Shown: positions 1-6,951, counted from the stretch's first letter. The stretch: 12,529 bases of DNA from Latescibacteria bacterium UBA6620 (GCA_002433075.1 DJHM01000021.1:29320-41848); one strand, 5' to 3'. A program made the numbers and translations. The notes: generated by a model not told the origin, from the letters alone.

Positions 1-1094
1 TTCGCGAAGGTAGCACCACCGTTCGGACCGATTTTCAAGGCGAATTCGTCGGGCAGAGCTCCATCCACAGCCTTGGCCGGGTCCTCATCCCCATCGTAAA
101 CGATGTCCGGCCCACCCGCTGTTCTAAGCAGGTCGGCCAGATCGCCCGCAGGGTTCGTGCCTCCGCCATCGAAGCGATTGTCGTGGATGTGGATGCCCTC
201 GCAGTAAGGGTCGAAGTACGGATCCTTCAACTTCCGGCCTGTCGTCAGGAAACTCAGCACGGCTACGTTCACCGTCTGATTGTCCGCGAACACGTTCTCG
301 AAAATCTCTACATCGTCGTGAGCAATGACGAGCAGTCCGGACCCTGGGGGGATGTTCCCGGCCATCTGTCCCGGGCGTGCGAAATTCTCCCGATTGTTCG
401 CCCGAATCTCATTCCCGAAAACGCGACATTGCCGACCTTCCTTCTTCGGAAGGTTCGGCAGTGTGAACACCAGCATTCCGCCCGTATTGTCTTCCGTCGT
501 ATTTCCGTAGACGTCCGCCCCGATCGTGTTCTCGATCTCGATCCCCGCCACGTTCTGCCTCGCCACGTTGTTCCGAACAATTGCGTTCTCGCATTGCCCC
601 ACGTAGATCCCGGCATCGGACGCGCCGATCGCCTCGCACTCCTCGATCAACACGTTCCGGCTCTCGACAGGATACAGGCCGTAGGCACCGTTGTCCGAAC
701 TCGGGCCGCCCGTCCATTCCACGCGAACACGTCGAATCGTCACCCCGTCGGCCCCGGTGACCTTGAGTGCGTCCCCCCTTGGATCCTCGATGGCCAGGTC
801 CTCGATCGTGAACCCGCCCTTGGTCACCAGCACCCCCTCGCCTCCGGACCCCGTCGTCTGATTGGCGAATCGAAGAATCGTGCGGTTCGACCCCGCGCCT
901 CGAATCGTCACACCCTCCACCGCCAGGGACAACGTTCGTGTAAAGTCGAAGGTCCCCGACCTCAACAGCACCACGTCTCCCGGTTTTGCCTGGATCAGTG
1001 CCCTCTGAACGACCTTCTGTGCATCACGACCCGGTGCAATGGACCCGTCACCGCACCCCACCAGGGCAGCGGCGATGAACGGCCAGATTTTCAC
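1..1094 (-). CDS. Parallel beta-helix repeat lipoprotein (3' end outside window)
   Basis: The frame is open for 364 codons from a GTG at 1094-1092 to the left edge with no stop, so the C-terminus is missing. A GGGAGAG ribosome site lies four bases before the GTG. A nearby ATG at about 1107 is in another frame. The N-terminus MKIWPFIAAALVGCG is a short lipoprotein signal with lipobox LVGC, acylated Cys at residue 14, so the protein should be anchored in a membrane and face outward. Residues ~100-310 hold beta-helix turns: GVTIRRV, NVLIEECEAIGASDAGIYVG, NAIVRNNVARQNVAGIEIEN, ADVYGNTTEDNTGGMLVF, NVAVLSF, GIHIHDNRF. The NVAGIEIENT, TGGMLVFTLPNLP and DPYFDPYCEGIHIHDN segments match my memory of the TIGR03805-type parallel beta-helix family, often encoded beside a heme/PQQ-type partner; any partner would lie off the left edge. 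The substrate is unknown; the fold is shared with carbohydrate-active enzymes, but I see no catalytic signature. Confidence 0.88.
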   Translation of the reverse strand, partial: MKIWPFIAAALVGCGDGSIAPGRDAQKVVQRALIQAKPGDVVLLRSGTFDFTRTLSLAVEGVTIRGAGSNRTILRFANQTTGSGGEGVLVTKGGFTIEDLAIEDPRGDALKVTGADGVTIRRVRVEWTGGPSSDNGAYGLYPVESRNVLIEECEAIGASDAGIYVGQCENAIVRNNVARQNVAGIEIENTIGADVYGNTTEDNTGGMLVFTLPNLPKKEGRQCRVFGNEIRANNRENFARPGQMAGNIPPGSGLLVIAHDDVEIFENVFADNQTVNVAVLSFLTTGRKLKDPYFDPYCEGIHIHDNRFDGGGTNPAGDLADLLRTAGGPDIVYDGDEDPAKAVDGALPDEFALKIGPNGGATFA

Positions 1095-1136
1095 TCAGCT
1101 CTCCCATCGATAGACGTATTAACCAGGAAAGAGGGG

Positions 1137-1164
1137 AATATAGGGAAAACCCTCGGAGCCCCAA
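1137..1164 (-). promoter_or_regulatory. Candidate promoter for the beta-helix lipoprotein
   Basis: Read on the minus strand, TTGGGG (1164-1159) is followed after 16 bases by TATATT (1142-1137). The -10 matches the sigma70 consensus at 5 of 6 positions and the -35 at 3 of 6. Transcription would begin near 1130 and give a leader of about 36 bases to the GTG at 1094. This is pattern matching only. Confidence 0.35.
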
Positions 1165-1193
1165 AGGCAGGCCAGTCCATCCTTGCAACGTAG

Positions 1194-1229
1194 ACATAAA
1201 GAAACCCCGAGCCAGCTTCTGACTCGGGG
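1194..1229 (-). terminator. Intrinsic terminator of the 61-residue membrane protein gene
   Basis: CCCCGAG (1205-1211) pairs with CTCGGGG (1223-1229). Inside it CAG (1213-1215) pairs with CTG (1219-1221), closing a CTT loop. On the minus strand the stem is followed by TTTCTTTATGT. It lies about 50 bases beyond the stop of the small gene at 1277 and separates that gene from the beta-helix gene downstream. Confidence 0.75.
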
Positions 1230-1276
1230 CCATGCCCCTCCGCTACGCGCACACGGGATGCACACGCACAGGGTTA

Positions 1277-1462
1277 TTATCGAATGTGAACGATCTCAAT
1301 GGGCCGACCCAGTTTCGTAACCGGCCCTTTCGGCTTGTCTTCTTCGACCGGTTTCTGCTTGACGACCATTGGCTGCTTCGAATCCAGCTCAGCCAGGCTC
1401 CTCAGTGTAGCAACCTCCAGAAGAATCGCCGATACGAAGAGTGCTACGATGAAGGTCAGCAT
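1277..1462 (-). CDS. Small single-span membrane protein, 61 residues, unknown function
   Basis: I do not recognise this protein. The start is the ATG at 1462-1460, because GGGAGGTG sits about five bases upstream; in-frame codons further upstream would add an unconvincing Cys/His-rich extension. Residues 1-20 (MLTFIVALFVSAILLEVATL) form one hydrophobic segment that could be a membrane anchor or uncleaved signal. The remaining 40 residues are polar, with a Lys/Pro/Glu-rich stretch (VKQKPVEEDKPKGP) and the ending RPIEIVHIR. The gene has its own terminator (1194-1229) and an AT-rich upstream region, so it looks like an independent transcript. Function cannot be assigned. Confidence 0.65.
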   Translation of the reverse strand: MLTFIVALFVSAILLEVATLRSLAELDSKQPMVVKQKPVEEDKPKGPVTKLGRPIEIVHIR

Positions 1463-1554
1463 TTTACACCTCCCGGGGAATGGGAGAATCGTCCGCTGCG
1501 TCCGTGGGCAACCTGCGTGCACACCCATAAGTATGCAGTACACGTGCCAACCAT

Positions 1555-1612
1555 GTAAATAATTAATTCTAATTAATATCTCGTGTGAATTTTTAGAATA
1601 CATAATATTCAT
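1555..1612. promoter_or_regulatory. AT-rich island with phased TAATTAAT repeats
   Basis: This stretch is strongly AT-rich within ~60% GC surroundings. TAATTAAT occurs twice, at 1560-1567 and 1570-1577, ten bases apart, so both copies lie on one helix face. A -10-like TAGAAT can be read on the minus strand (1573-1568), but no good -35 is visible. It lies ~100 bases upstream of the small membrane protein gene (-) and just before the degraded region (+). A promoter or protein-binding site is inferred. Confidence 0.35.
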
Positions 1613-1939
1613 GCGCTTTCCAGGTGACGTGGAACACCCCCGTGACAGGGCTCACTGGTGCAGTTGAAGCACGGGCGACGGGCCTCAGCTACAGGTCCAA
1701 AATCATCTCCGATTCTCCTACAAACGGATCGTTCGTGACCCCGATCACGGGGTAGTACGGGACGTTCGCCCCTCCGAATCTGACACGATTTAAGATCAAT
1801 AAAAACAGTACTTTATGGGTTTCACCCGTTGGCACTCCGGTTGCAATTCCTGACCCCGATACCAACCATCATTTCGTCGGGGCTGGACGTGATCGGGTAT
1901 GAGTTCATATTGCAGAAGATCGAAGTCGTGGAAGGTTGA
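1606..1939 (+). pseudogene. Start-less, interrupted ORF remnant
   Basis: Between the small membrane gene and the PhyH pseudogene no intact gene exists, but one reading is protein-like. From 1606 the frame gives QVTWNTPVTGLTG, then SYRSKIISDSPTNGSF up to a TAG at 1753-1755. It continues with YGTFAPPNLTRFKINKNST and TPVAIPDPDTNHHFV to the GGGG run at 1879-1882. Removing one G from that run joins it to GLDVIGYEFILQKIEVVEG ending at TGA 1937-1939. So one nonsense change and one single-base shift in a homopolymer would interrupt an otherwise continuous reading, and there is no start codon at the 5' end. I do not recognise the family. Chance cannot be excluded, but length and composition favour a gene relic. 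Confidence 0.4.
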
Positions 1940-1984
1940 GCAGAGATCGGTCTGGTTCAAGGCATCCGATTCGAAAGGCCAAGG

Positions 1985-2777
1985 ATGAGTGTTGCAAAGA
2001 AATACCTGATGGACAATATCGAGGTCGTCAACTTCATCGTCACGGGTTACCACCTGGTCGAACTCGACATCCCGGACGAAGTCAACGCATCGGTCGCATC
2101 ACAGCTCGATGCCCTGTAAAGCAATCCGGGTGACGCCATCCTCGATACCGTCTCCGAGCTCTGGCAGGCCATCGAGCATCCTGCAACGCAAGGCGTGCTC
2201 ACGAGGTCCGGATTTTGAGGTCCGTTCGCATCGACACTGGCACTGCAAGCAGCCCGGGTCCGGGTTTATGCAGTGGCATCAGGACGGCACCAACAGCCGC
2301 GACCTTCGAACCAACCGCTTTCTGGGACTCTACTATCCGACGGACATCACCCCGGATATGGGACCCACCATCATCGTTCCCGGAACCCAGTACCGGAACG
2401 CGCCCACCGATCGGATGGCCCCCTACACGAACATCAAGGGGCAGGTTCCGTTGACCGTGAAAGCTGGAACGATGGCGTTCACCCACTACGACCTGTGGCA
2501 CGGCACCGCCGCCAACCGGTCTGACGTCAAGCGCCATATGATCAAGTTCCTGTTCGGTCGAACACGGGACAATACGGAGCCCACCTGGGACCACGACCCC
2601 GATTGTATGAACAGACCCCGCGACTGGAATCTCAGAGGTCAATCGAAGGACGCCAACAACCTCCTGTCCTTCGGAAATCCCATCGGCGTCTCCCAGTCCG
2701 ATCACTACAAAGAGCGGAAGATCCGACGCCAAGCCTGGGACTATCTGTGCGGGACGGGTGAACTGATCGAAGGATAG
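1985..2777 (+). pseudogene. Phytanoyl-CoA dioxygenase (PhyH) family gene, broken by a stop and a frameshift
   Basis: PhyH enzymes are cytoplasmic Fe(II)/2-oxoglutarate hydroxylases. From ATG 1985 (AAAGG six bases upstream) the frame reads MSVAKKYLMDNIEVVNFIV to a TAA at 2117-2119. It continues in the same frame as SNPGDAILDTVSELWQAIEH. Near 2200-2203 the reading must change frame to resume as GPDFEVRSHRHWHCKQPG; a loss of several bases after VLT fits. The rest is intact to TAG 2775-2777. The metal ligands are present: WHQDG (His 2277-2279, then Asp) and the distal His in LWHGTAANR (2499-2501), followed by KRHMIKFLF with the likely 2-oxoglutarate Arg. The intact 3' part could start only at non-native ATGs and would lack the N-terminal domain. 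It resembles the dioxygenase part of the gene at 9977-11323 more than the one at 5078-5935. The substrate is unknown. Confidence 0.8.
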
Positions 2778-2798
2778 CTCTCTCCCGTTCGAATAAAT

Positions 2799-2834
2799 CA
2801 ACGACGGCCTCCGCGGAAGCGAGGGCCGTCGTTG
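2799..2834 (+). terminator. Hairpin terminator after the PhyH pseudogene
   Basis: CAACGACGGCC (2799-2809) pairs perfectly with GGCCGTCGTTG (2824-2834), an 11-base stem starting 21 bases after the pseudogene stop. The following TAATTATG is only weakly U-rich. It insulates the SDR promoter from upstream transcription. Confidence 0.6.
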
Positions 2835-2896
2835 TAATTATGCCCTGTGTGGTACGTCTGAGCTGTCCATTCTCGATTCGAGTTCAGTACGGCTAT

Positions 2897-2924
2897 TTGA
2901 CGCCGGGTCAGGACTGTGTACGTT
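2897..2924 (+). promoter_or_regulatory. Candidate promoter for the SDR-propeller operon
   Basis: TTGACG (2897-2902) is followed after 16 bases by TACGTT (2919-2924). The -35 matches sigma70 at 5 of 6 positions; the -10 is poor (3 of 6). Predicted start is near 2931, about 32 bases before the SDR start codon. Position after a terminator supports it. Confidence 0.35.
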
Positions 2925-2962
2925 AGGGGCCATCCGTTCATCCCCGACTGAGGAGAAACTCA

Positions 2963-3763
2963 ATGTCCGACGAACCCACCATCCAGGATCTGTTCGACCT
3001 GACCGGCAAGACCGCCCTGATCACCGGAGCCACCGGCTGGCTGGGAAGCTCCTTTTCGCGTGCCCTGGCGGAAGCGGGCGCATCCATCGTCATCTCCAGT
3101 CGCGACACGGATCGAGCGAAGGCAGCTGCGGACGCCCTCCCTTCGCCCGGGCCCGCAGCCCATCACGGTGTAGGCATCGACCAGACCGATCCACAATCGA
3201 TCGAGCGCGGCTTCGCGGATGCCGTCACGGCTGGCGGCTCCCTCGACATTCTCGTCAACAACGGCCTCGATCCCGTCGCGAAGGACCTGACGGACTGTAC
3301 GTTCGAAGAGTTCCTCGACCAGCAACGCAACACCGCCGCCTACTTCATCCTCGCGCGCCTGCTCTGCAATCACGTCGTCGAGCGAAAGGCTTCAGGCAGC
3401 ATCATCAACCTCGGGTCGATGTATGGGCAGGTCGCGTCCTATCCCGATGCCTACGCCGGCGTCGCCACGGCCAGCCCGGTAGCCTACCACGCCCACAAGG
3501 GCGGCGTCATCCAGATGACGCGGCATCTCGCGGCCTACTACGCAGAACACAACGTCCGCGTGAACTGCATCAGCCCCGGGCCTTTCCCCAGAGACGATGG
3601 CCCGCCCCCCGAGATGGTCGAACGACTGTGCGCGAAACTCCCGATGAAGCGAATGGGACGGCCGCACGAACTGAAGGGCACGCTGCTCCTTCTGGCGAGC
3701 GACGCCGGGAGCTACATCACCGGCCAGAACATCACGGTCGATGGCGGATGGATGGCGTGGTAG
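2963..3763 (+). CDS. Classical short-chain dehydrogenase/reductase (SDR), 266 residues
   Basis: A cytoplasmic NAD(P)-dependent oxidoreductase that should interconvert an alcohol and a ketone or aldehyde; the substrate cannot be read from sequence. AGGAG (2951-2955) lies seven bases before the ATG. The Rossmann nucleotide site is TGATGWLG at residues 21-28, with NNG at 99-101 in place of the usual NNAG. The catalytic set is probably N123, S152 (in LGSMYG), Y175 and K179 (YHAHK). The family features NCISPGPFP (201-209) and a C-terminal GQNITVDGGWMAW are present, and length is normal for the family. The insertion between S152 and Y175 (~22 residues) is slightly long for a classical SDR. The propeller gene follows after 52 bases on the same strand with no terminator between, so they are probably one operon. 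Confidence 0.93.
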   Translation: MSDEPTIQDLFDLTGKTALITGATGWLGSSFSRALAEAGASIVISSRDTDRAKAAADALPSPGPAAHHGVGIDQTDPQSIERGFADAVTAGGSLDILVNNGLDPVAKDLTDCTFEEFLDQQRNTAAYFILARLLCNHVVERKASGSIINLGSMYGQVASYPDAYAGVATASPVAYHAHKGGVIQMTRHLAAYYAEHNVRVNCISPGPFPRDDGPPPEMVERLCAKLPMKRMGRPHELKGTLLLLASDAGSYITGQNITVDGGWMAW

Positions 3764-3815
3764 GCGACCCGCTGACCTTTCGTCGAGTCGGGTACAACGA
3801 GAACGGATCCAAACG

Positions 3816-5060
3816 ATGAGAATCTGGCAGGTATTACTGACGACGGCCTTGGCCTTCGGCCTGGACGGCTGGTGTTTCGCCGACTGGCCGCAGTGGGGAG
3901 GCCCCAATCGTGATTTCAGGGTCAAGACGAGCGACCTCGCTACGGACTGGCCGGACGGTCGCCCCGAAGAGCTCTGGCGACGGAGACTGGGCGATGGCTA
4001 CGCGGGCATCACCGTTGTCGACGACGATCTCTTCACGATGTATCGGAAAGGGGAAACGACGGAGGTCGTCGTCGCAATCGACGCGGCGACCGGTGAGACT
4101 CGATGGGAGTACACCCAGGAAGCCCCCGAATGGCCCCAGCACATCAGAGGCTATGGGCTGGGACCGCTCGTCACTCCCCTCGTCGTCGACGATCGTGTTT
4201 TCGTTGTCGGAATCCGGGGAACGCTACTCTGTCTGAACCGTAAGAAGGGTCAACTGCTCTGGAGACAGGATCTGTGGGAGGACTTCAACGGAACCCGACT
4301 CGAACGAGGCTACGCCTCCAGCCCGATCGCGTATGGGGAGACCCTCATCGTCCCGTCGGGAGGACGGGGAAAAAGCGTCATCGCCTTCGATCAGTCGACG
4401 GGCAAGGTTGTGTGGGAATCGGGTAACTTCGAGAACGCCTATTCGTCCCCGATTCTCATCGAGCACGGCGGCTCCTCGCAGGTCGTCGTCTTTATGGCGA
4501 ACGAGGTGGCGGGATTCGATGCCGACGACGGTCGTTTCCTCTGGTCTCACCCGCATCGAACGCGCTATGACATCAACGCCTCCACCCCGATCTGGGGAAG
4601 CGACAACACCCTCTTCATCTCCTCGGCCTACGACACCGGAAGCCGGGCAATCGGACTCGAGTTCAAAGATGAGATCATCGCGACGCGCGAACTCTGGTAT
4701 CAGAAGAGGATGCAGATCCAGCACGGCACCGCGATTCGGTTGGGAGATACGATCTACGGATCAAGCGGAGACTTCGGGCCCAAGTTCCTCGTCTCTGTCG
4801 ACGTACACTCTGGTGAGCTTCTCTCACGTCAACGGGGGTTCGCAAAAGCCAACCTGATCGCCTCGGGGAACCAGGTTATCATCCTGGATGAGGACGGCCA
4901 GCTGGGCATCGCGACCGCCCACGGCGACAGCCTCGCCATACACGACACCGCCACGATTCTCTACGACCGATCCTGGACCGTCCCCACCCTCGTCGGCACA
5001 ACGCTCTACGCCAGAAACCAGAGAGAGATCGCCGCGTTCAACCTCGGCAAGGAAAAGTAG
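3816..5060 (+). CDS. Exported PQQ-like beta-propeller protein, 414 residues
   Basis: The start is the ATG at 3816, because it directly opens a signal peptide (MRIWQVLLTTALAFGLDGWCFA, cleavage probably before DWPQW); an in-frame ATG at 3741 lies inside the SDR gene and would bury it. The mature start DWPQWGGPNRD is typical of PQQ-like propeller proteins. Blade motifs of the form xxDxxTGxxxW occur at residues 87-97 (AIDAATGETRW), 139-149 (CLNRKKGQLLW), 190-200 (AFDQSTGKVVW), 233-243 (GFDADDGRFLW) and, degenerate, 327-335 (SVDVHSGEL). No heme site or quinoprotein dehydrogenase active site is obvious, so this is more likely a structural or binding propeller in the periplasm than an enzyme. The ribosome site is weak, fitting expression coupled to the SDR upstream. 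The stop is 17 bases from the stop of the convergent PhyH gene. Confidence 0.88.
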   Translation: MRIWQVLLTTALAFGLDGWCFADWPQWGGPNRDFRVKTSDLATDWPDGRPEELWRRRLGDGYAGITVVDDDLFTMYRKGETTEVVVAIDAATGETRWEYTQEAPEWPQHIRGYGLGPLVTPLVVDDRVFVVGIRGTLLCLNRKKGQLLWRQDLWEDFNGTRLERGYASSPIAYGETLIVPSGGRGKSVIAFDQSTGKVVWESGNFENAYSSPILIEHGGSSQVVVFMANEVAGFDADDGRFLWSHPHRTRYDINASTPIWGSDNTLFISSAYDTGSRAIGLEFKDEIIATRELWYQKRMQIQHGTAIRLGDTIYGSSGDFGPKFLVSVDVHSGELLSRQRGFAKANLIASGNQVIILDEDGQLGIATAHGDSLAIHDTATILYDRSWTVPTLVGTTLYARNQREIAAFNLGKEK

Positions 5061-5077
5061 AAATCAGTCTGCCTTCT

Positions 5078-5935
5078 TCACTTTTCATTTTGCCTCTGTC
5101 CCCACCCGTTCGGCTTCGTCTGTATCGTATCCCCATCCGGCCGCTCGATAGGCAACCAATAGCCGCTCGGATCCTCGCCCCGTGCGATCACCCCGTACTG
5201 GTGATCCGGATCTTTCCCTCTCACATCCGGCGGCATATACCGTAGCGTCAGCCCACACCGCCGCCGATCGGTCCTGTTCGGCTCCGACCCGTGCAACAGC
5301 AGATCTGTATGCATCGAGATCTGACCCGCCTTCATCACGAAAGGTACAGGATCGCCAAACCGGTCCGCGTCGGGCACCGTCTGACCCAATACGTTGTTCT
5401 CTTCTTCCGTGCTTGGGTCGAACGGGATCTGCCCGTGGCGATGCGAACGTGGAACTACCTGCATCGGCCCCATTTCCGAGTCCACATCGTCGATCGCCAG
5501 CCAGACCGTGACCACCTTGCTCGGCGTCAGAGGCCAGTAGGATGCATCCTGATGCCAGCTCACCTGCTTCGGATCCCCCGGCATTTTGCAGAAGTAATGC
5601 GTCATCGTGCAGACCAGATTGGGTCCCAGCAGGTCTTCCACGAAATCCAGAATACGACTGTCCTTCACGAGATCGTAGATCCCCGCGCACGACCGGTGCC
5701 ACCCGTTGATCGAATAGCTGTTTAGTCCCCCGTCCGCCGCCATCGACATCAGACGATCGAAATAGGCTCGGTTCGCGACCACTTCCGACGAAGACATAAG
5801 ATCCAGCGGAAACAGGTAGCCTTCCTCGTTGTAATGATCGATTTGTGCGGGGGTCAGAACACGTGGTAACTCGTTTTTCGCCGGATAGAATCGGAGTTCC
5901 CGGTTCATCTCCGGCAATGCATCGGTCAGGGACAC
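5078..5935 (-). CDS. Phytanoyl-CoA dioxygenase (PhyH) family protein, 285 residues
   Basis: A cytoplasmic Fe(II)/2-oxoglutarate-dependent oxygenase expected to hydroxylate a small organic substrate. The start is GTG 5935-5933, with AAGGAG (5948-5943) seven bases upstream. The facial triad is H128 and D130 (in SWHQD) and H215 (in LLLHGSEPN). An Arg in RRRCGLTLRY (224-226 or 232) probably binds the 2-oxoglutarate carboxylate. Because the acid ligand is Asp rather than Gly or Ala, this is not a SyrB2-type halogenase. EMGPMQVVPRSH (154-165) is the usual core motif. Length is normal for the family. It shares little beyond catalytic motifs with the two other PhyH genes here. It stands alone, facing away from the neighbour at 6246 and converging on the propeller gene; an ectoine-hydroxylase-like or methyl-ester substrate cannot be decided from sequence. 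Confidence 0.92.
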   Translation of the reverse strand: MSLTDALPEMNRELRFYPAKNELPRVLTPAQIDHYNEEGYLFPLDLMSSSEVVANRAYFDRLMSMAADGGLNSYSINGWHRSCAGIYDLVKDSRILDFVEDLLGPNLVCTMTHYFCKMPGDPKQVSWHQDASYWPLTPSKVVTVWLAIDDVDSEMGPMQVVPRSHRHGQIPFDPSTEEENNVLGQTVPDADRFGDPVPFVMKAGQISMHTDLLLHGSEPNRTDRRRCGLTLRYMPPDVRGKDPDHQYGVIARGEDPSGYWLPIERPDGDTIQTKPNGWGQRQNEK

Positions 5936-5977
5936 GTCTTCACTCCTTGAAAGGTCCGGTGGGTGGCGGCAACCCGT

Positions 5978-6006
5978 AGTCTACCGACCTGGAGTAGGCG
6001 ACGCAA
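5978..6006 (-). promoter_or_regulatory. Candidate promoter for the PhyH gene at 5078-5935
   Basis: On the minus strand TTGCGT (6006-6001) precedes TAGACT (5983-5978) by 17 bases. The -10 matches 4 of 6 consensus positions and the -35 3 of 6. The start would fall near 5971, about 36 bases before the GTG. Confidence 0.35.
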
Positions 6007-6050
6007 ACCGAACCACCAGACCGTGCTCCTCGCTGCGAGCGCCGCGAGAA

Positions 6051-6118
6051 CTGGAGAGCTCTCCAGCTGGAACCCGGAAGAGCGGAGCTCAATTGTGGCC
6101 TGCGGGGCCACAATTGAG
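6051..6118. repeat. Cluster of perfect palindromes in the divergent spacer
   Basis: CTGGAGAGCTCTCCAG (6051-6066) is a perfect 16-base palindrome. Twenty-two bases later a 13-base stem CTCAATTGTGGCC (6088-6100) pairs perfectly with GGCCACAATTGAG (6106-6118) around the loop TGCGG. A shorter CTCGC-T-GCGAG lies just upstream at about 6029-6039. No U-tract follows the long stem on either strand, so it is not a standard terminator. A REP/BIME-like interspersed element or a binding site is possible. The spacer 5936-6245 holds no convincing gene. Confidence 0.65.
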
Positions 6119-6175
6119 AAACACCCTAAATAAGCACAATAGACAAAAAAAAGCACTTCGGGCTATCTAATTTTT

Positions 6176-6209
6176 TTGACAGCCCCCTCTTCCATCCGCA
6201 TTTTATAAG
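6176..6209 (+). promoter_or_regulatory. Possible promoter of the small coiled-coil protein gene
   Basis: A perfect -35 hexamer TTGACA (6176-6181) follows an AT-rich run. The best -10, TATAAG (6204-6209), is 22 bases away, which is too long for sigma70; CATTTT at 17 bases spacing is the weaker alternative. One of these probably drives the gene at 6246. Confidence 0.3.
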
Positions 6210-6245
6210 ACCTGTTTTTGGAATGTATTACGCAAGGAGTCGCGA

Positions 6246-6506
6246 ATGATCCTCCCCATCATTACTGCCATTTGCCTTTGCGCATTGGTTGCAGGGAAGT
6301 TCCTGACCGCCGCCAGCCTGCAAAGTATGCGCAAACGGGCTGCCGAAATCGATACCGACTTGCGAAAGGCCAGAGGCCTCGCCAAAGCCGCCGAAAAGGC
6401 CAACGGCGTCGCTGGGCGAGGTATCAACACCAAGGCCAGAAAAATGAAATCCCTCGAAAAACAGATCGAAAAACATCGTAAGGAACTCTCTGACCTGAAA
6501 AAATAG
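6246..6506 (+). CDS. Small membrane-anchored coiled-coil protein, 86 residues, unknown function
   Basis: I do not recognise a family. AAGGAG (6234-6239) six bases before the ATG and a strong terminator after the stop support a real, single-gene transcript. Residues 1-25 (MILPIITAICLCALVAGKFL followed by TAASL) form one hydrophobic N-terminal segment with a Cys at residue 12; this could be a membrane anchor or an uncleaved signal. The remainder is highly charged (Lys/Arg/Glu) with heptad-like spacing: SLQSMRKRAAEIDTDLRKAR at ~24-43 and SLEKQIEKHRKELSDLKK at ~69-86, split by a Gly/Asn-rich turn (NGVAGRGIN). That suggests a helical hairpin or coiled coil on one side of the membrane. A structural or adaptor role is possible but not shown. 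Confidence 0.72.
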   Translation: MILPIITAICLCALVAGKFLTAASLQSMRKRAAEIDTDLRKARGLAKAAEKANGVAGRGINTKARKMKSLEKQIEKHRKELSDLKK

Positions 6507-6532
6507 CCGGCTCAAAAAACACCAAGACCCAC

Positions 6533-6568
6533 AACGGCCCCGTGCATCGCACGCGGCCGTTTCTGTTT
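6533..6568. terminator. Bidirectional intrinsic terminator between convergent genes
   Basis: The stem 6533-6545 (AACGGCCCCGTGC) pairs with 6549-6561 (GCACGCGGCCGTT) with a single C-C mismatch around an ATC loop. On the plus strand TTTCTGTTTG follows it. On the minus strand a run of six T lies some 20 bases further. It serves the gene ending at 6506 and probably the convergent gene ending at 6589. Confidence 0.85.
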
Positions 6569-6588
6569 GCCCCCCTACCGCTCCTCCC

Positions 6589-6951
6589 CTACTCCTTTCT
6601 CCAGAACCTCCACCCTCTGCGCCGCTCTCTGCCATCTTTCTGTAGATGCTCTGCGGGCACAGCCGAAAGCCGACCAAGCACGGATGTCGTCGCCCCCTTC
6701 AGGATAACGGACGCCTTCTCCTTGTCGCTGTCGGCCAGCGTCAGCCCGAGGGCGACCGTCTGCTGTACATCGCTCGGGAAGACGTGGTTGATGATCGCAT
6801 CGTCCTCGCTGAGCGCGCGCCCTCCCGTCCGGATGCGATAGGCCTCGATCGCCGCATCGCGAAACGCGTCCGGGGCCTTGTCCTGAATCGTCGCTCGAAT
6901 CCCCTCGCTCAGCACGGCTGCGATCTGATCTGTCATCTGTCCTTCCGTCAC
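6589..6951 (-). CDS. Conserved-looking hypothetical protein, ~120 residues, coupled to the M29 peptidase
   Basis: I cannot name the family. The GTG start at 6951 overlaps the TGA of the upstream peptidase gene by four bases (GTGA), with GGAGG upstream, which indicates translational coupling. An ATG at 6936, preceded by GGAAGGA, is an alternative that would shorten the protein by five residues. The sequence is soluble and mostly helical: IAAVLSEGIRATIQDKAP, then DAFRDAAIEAYRIRTG, EDDAIINHVFPSDVQQTVAL, and a basic, Trp-containing tail (GRERRRGWRFWRKE). No signal peptide, membrane span or known catalytic motif is seen. The basic tail could contact nucleic acid or a membrane surface. Tight linkage suggests it acts with the peptidase or is simply co-expressed. 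Confidence 0.7.
   Translation of the reverse strand: MTEGQMTDQIAAVLSEGIRATIQDKAPDAFRDAAIEAYRIRTGGRALSEDDAIINHVFPSDVQQTVALGLTLADSDKEKASVILKGATTSVLGRLSAVPAEHLQKDGRERRRGWRFWRKE

Noticed and set aside
183..1193. 336-codon plus-strand open frame opposite the beta-helix gene
   Set aside because: Its product is rich in Arg/His/Pro with no domain, while the minus frame gives a clear lipoprotein signal and beta-helix repeats over the same bases.
2199..2801. Minus-strand open frame of 200 codons
   Set aside because: It is the complement of the PhyH pseudogene, whose plus frame carries the catalytic motifs, and it begins in the terminator region.
3741..3815. Earlier in-frame ATG for the propeller protein
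   Set aside because: It lies within the SDR coding region and adds 25 polar residues before an evident signal peptide; the ATG at 3816 is the better start.
5926..6156. Minus-strand frame of 76 codons in the divergent spacer
   Set aside because: It runs through the palindromes and the candidate PhyH promoter and has no ribosome site or recognisable feature.
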